DNA of 6,091 nucleotides from an uncultured Methylococcaceae bacterium (GTDB lineage Bacteria > Pseudomonadota > Gammaproteobacteria > Methylococcales > Methylomonadaceae): assembly GCA_913009515.1 (NCBI GenBank), contig CAJVYO010000110.1:1-6091 (forward strand), given 5' to 3'. Below the pieces are notes generated by a model that did no database searches, was not told the DNA's origin, and worked only from the letters and a program-made list of their open reading frames with translations. The first letter of the stretch is position 1. Each line of letters starts with the position of its first letter. Position numbers and translations under genes: made by a program. Of this stretch, positions 4,846-6,091 are shown one piece after another.

Positions 4846-6091
4846 TGGATTTAGCCGAGTTACTCGCTGGCATCGCTAGTGTTAAACAGCAAATTAAACT
4901 AACAGGCATTAGTTTAGATAGTCGTGATATTAAAGCGGGGCATGTATTTTTTGCGTTAGCCGGTGAGCAGCAGCATGGCTTGAAATTTTCTCAACAGGTG
5001 CAAGTTGCGGGTGCGGTAGCAATTATTTATGACCCTAAAGGGGCTGATAATGTAATGGATACGCTAACCATTCCGACCATTGCTGTTGAGAATTTAGCCC
5101 ATAAATGTGGTGAGATTGCGGCACGGTTTTATGCTTATCCGAGTCGCTGTTTAAATGTGATTGGCATCACCGGTACCAATGGTAAAACCTCATGTAGCCA
5201 GTTTTTAGCTCAAGTTCTGCCTGATACAGCGGTTATGGGTACTTTAGGCTGGGGTGTTTTAGGGGATTTACAGCAAACGAATAATACTACTGTAGACGCG
5301 TTAAGCACGCAGTCTATCTTGGCGAAATGTGTTGGACAAAGCATTCATAACGTGGCAATGGAAGTGTCATCACATGGTTTAGCACAAGGGCGTGTACAGG
5401 GTGTAGATTTTAAAGGGGCCATTTTTACTAATTTAAGTCAAGACCATTTAGATTATCACCGCACTATGGAGGCTTATTTTTTAGCGAAACTCGGCTTATT
5501 TACATCGCCAAATTTACAATATGCGGTGGTTAATTTAGATGATGCTTATGCTGAGCGAGTGCTAGCGGTAATTGCTGCTGATGTGCAAGTACTGACGTTT
5601 AGCTTAAAAATCCCTGCGAGTTTACAGGCTACGAATATTAAATATAGCTTAAAGGGCATGCGTTGTGATTTATATTGGCAACAGCAAGTTTATATATTAG
5701 AAGTGCCGTTATTGGCTGAGTTTAATTTACAAAATAGTTTAGCGGTGTTGGCAGTGTTATTAGCAGAAGGCTTTACCATTCAGCAGGGTTTGCAAAAACT
5801 AGCAATATTGAAACCTATTGCAGGGCGTATGACTTGTTTAACGGCTGAGAAAAAACCGTTAGTGGTAGTGGATTATGCCCATACCCCTGATGCCTTACAG
5901 CAGGCATTGGTCGCACTAAAAAAACATTGTGCAGGAAAATTAAGCGTGGTATTTGGTTGTGGTGGTAATCGAGATAAGGATAAGCGTCATCAAATGGGTT
6001 TGATTGCAGTAACAGAGGCTGATGCGGTGATTGTGACTAATGATAACCCACGTTTTGAAGAGTCGCAGAAGATTATTAATGATATTTGCAG
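4845..6091 (+). CDS. murE: UDP-MurNAc-L-Ala-D-Glu:meso-diaminopimelate ligase, truncated by right edge
   Basis: MurE is the cytoplasmic ATP-dependent ligase that adds the third residue to the peptidoglycan precursor. The frame is open without a stop from the ATG at 4845 to the window end, giving 415 full codons of an expected 490 or so. Seen: N-terminal ISLDSRDIKAGHVFFALAG, the ATP-binding loop GITGTNGKTS (107-116), MEVSSHGLAQGRV, FTNLSQDHLDYH, Lys215 in YFLAKLGLF (position of the carbamylated lysine), GRM then VVDYAHTPDAL (Asp343 onward), FGCGGNRDKDKR (from 370) and DNPR at 400-403. DNPR is the signature of enzymes that accept meso-diaminopimelate; lysine-adding ones differ here. The visible end, IINDIC, matches the E. 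coli IINDIL stretch. The start codon overlaps the ftsI TAA by one base, with only AAAAGAA as a weak ribosome site. Confidence 0.97.
   Translation, partial: MDLAELLAGIASVKQQIKLTGISLDSRDIKAGHVFFALAGEQQHGLKFSQQVQVAGAVAIIYDPKGADNVMDTLTIPTIAVENLAHKCGEIAARFYAYPSRCLNVIGITGTNGKTSCSQFLAQVLPDTAVMGTLGWGVLGDLQQTNNTTVDALSTQSILAKCVGQSIHNVAMEVSSHGLAQGRVQGVDFKGAIFTNLSQDHLDYHRTMEAYFLAKLGLFTSPNLQYAVVNLDDAYAERVLAVIAADVQVLTFSLKIPASLQATNIKYSLKGMRCDLYWQQQVYILEVPLLAEFNLQNSLAVLAVLLAEGFTIQQGLQKLAILKPIAGRMTCLTAEKKPLVVVDYAHTPDALQQALVALKKHCAGKLSVVFGCGGNRDKDKRHQMGLIAVTEADAVIVTNDNPRFEESQKIINDIC

Overview
This window is a stretch of ordinary chromosome from a Gram-negative, AT-rich gammaproteobacterium. Four things point there. 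An LpxB end implies lipid A and an outer membrane. MurE carries the DNPR signature of meso-diaminopimelate-adding enzymes. The cell-division proteins align by eye, motif by motif, with the gammaproteobacterial forms. YccA is the FtsH-associated member of the BAX-inhibitor-1 family. Genus cannot be decided from the sequence alone.

Left part (1-1650): the 3' end of lpxB runs rightward off the left edge. It converges on yccA (minus strand), and a palindromic GC-rich hairpin lies between the two stops. yccA diverges from a group II truncated haemoglobin gene (plus strand) across a 78-bp AT-rich spacer. These three genes are single units that look unrelated to each other in function.

Middle (1648-1930): 283 bp without a credible gene. 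It holds a small dyad/direct-repeat patch, a convincing intrinsic terminator for the globin transcript, and a strong sigma-70-type promoter (TTGACT, 17 bp, TATAGT). A perfect 6+4+6 dyad overlaps the -35 box of that promoter.

Right part (1931-6091): the start of the division and cell wall (dcw) cluster, in the order rsmH-ftsL-ftsI-murE, with murE cut by the right edge. The genes abut or overlap by one base (TAA/ATG, TGATG, TAATG), so this is one tightly coupled transcription unit. RsmH methylates 16S rRNA. FtsL scaffolds and activates the septal synthase. FtsI cross-links septal peptidoglycan. MurE makes the tripeptide precursor that FtsI eventually uses. mraZ, usually the first gene of the cluster, is not in front of rsmH, and no MraZ-type TGGG repeats were seen in the leader.

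I found no evidence of an undescribed system. The points most worth a second look are the mraZ-less dcw promoter with its dyad, the rsmH start without a Shine-Dalgarno sequence, the very short FtsL cytoplasmic tail, and the cysteine pair in FtsI.
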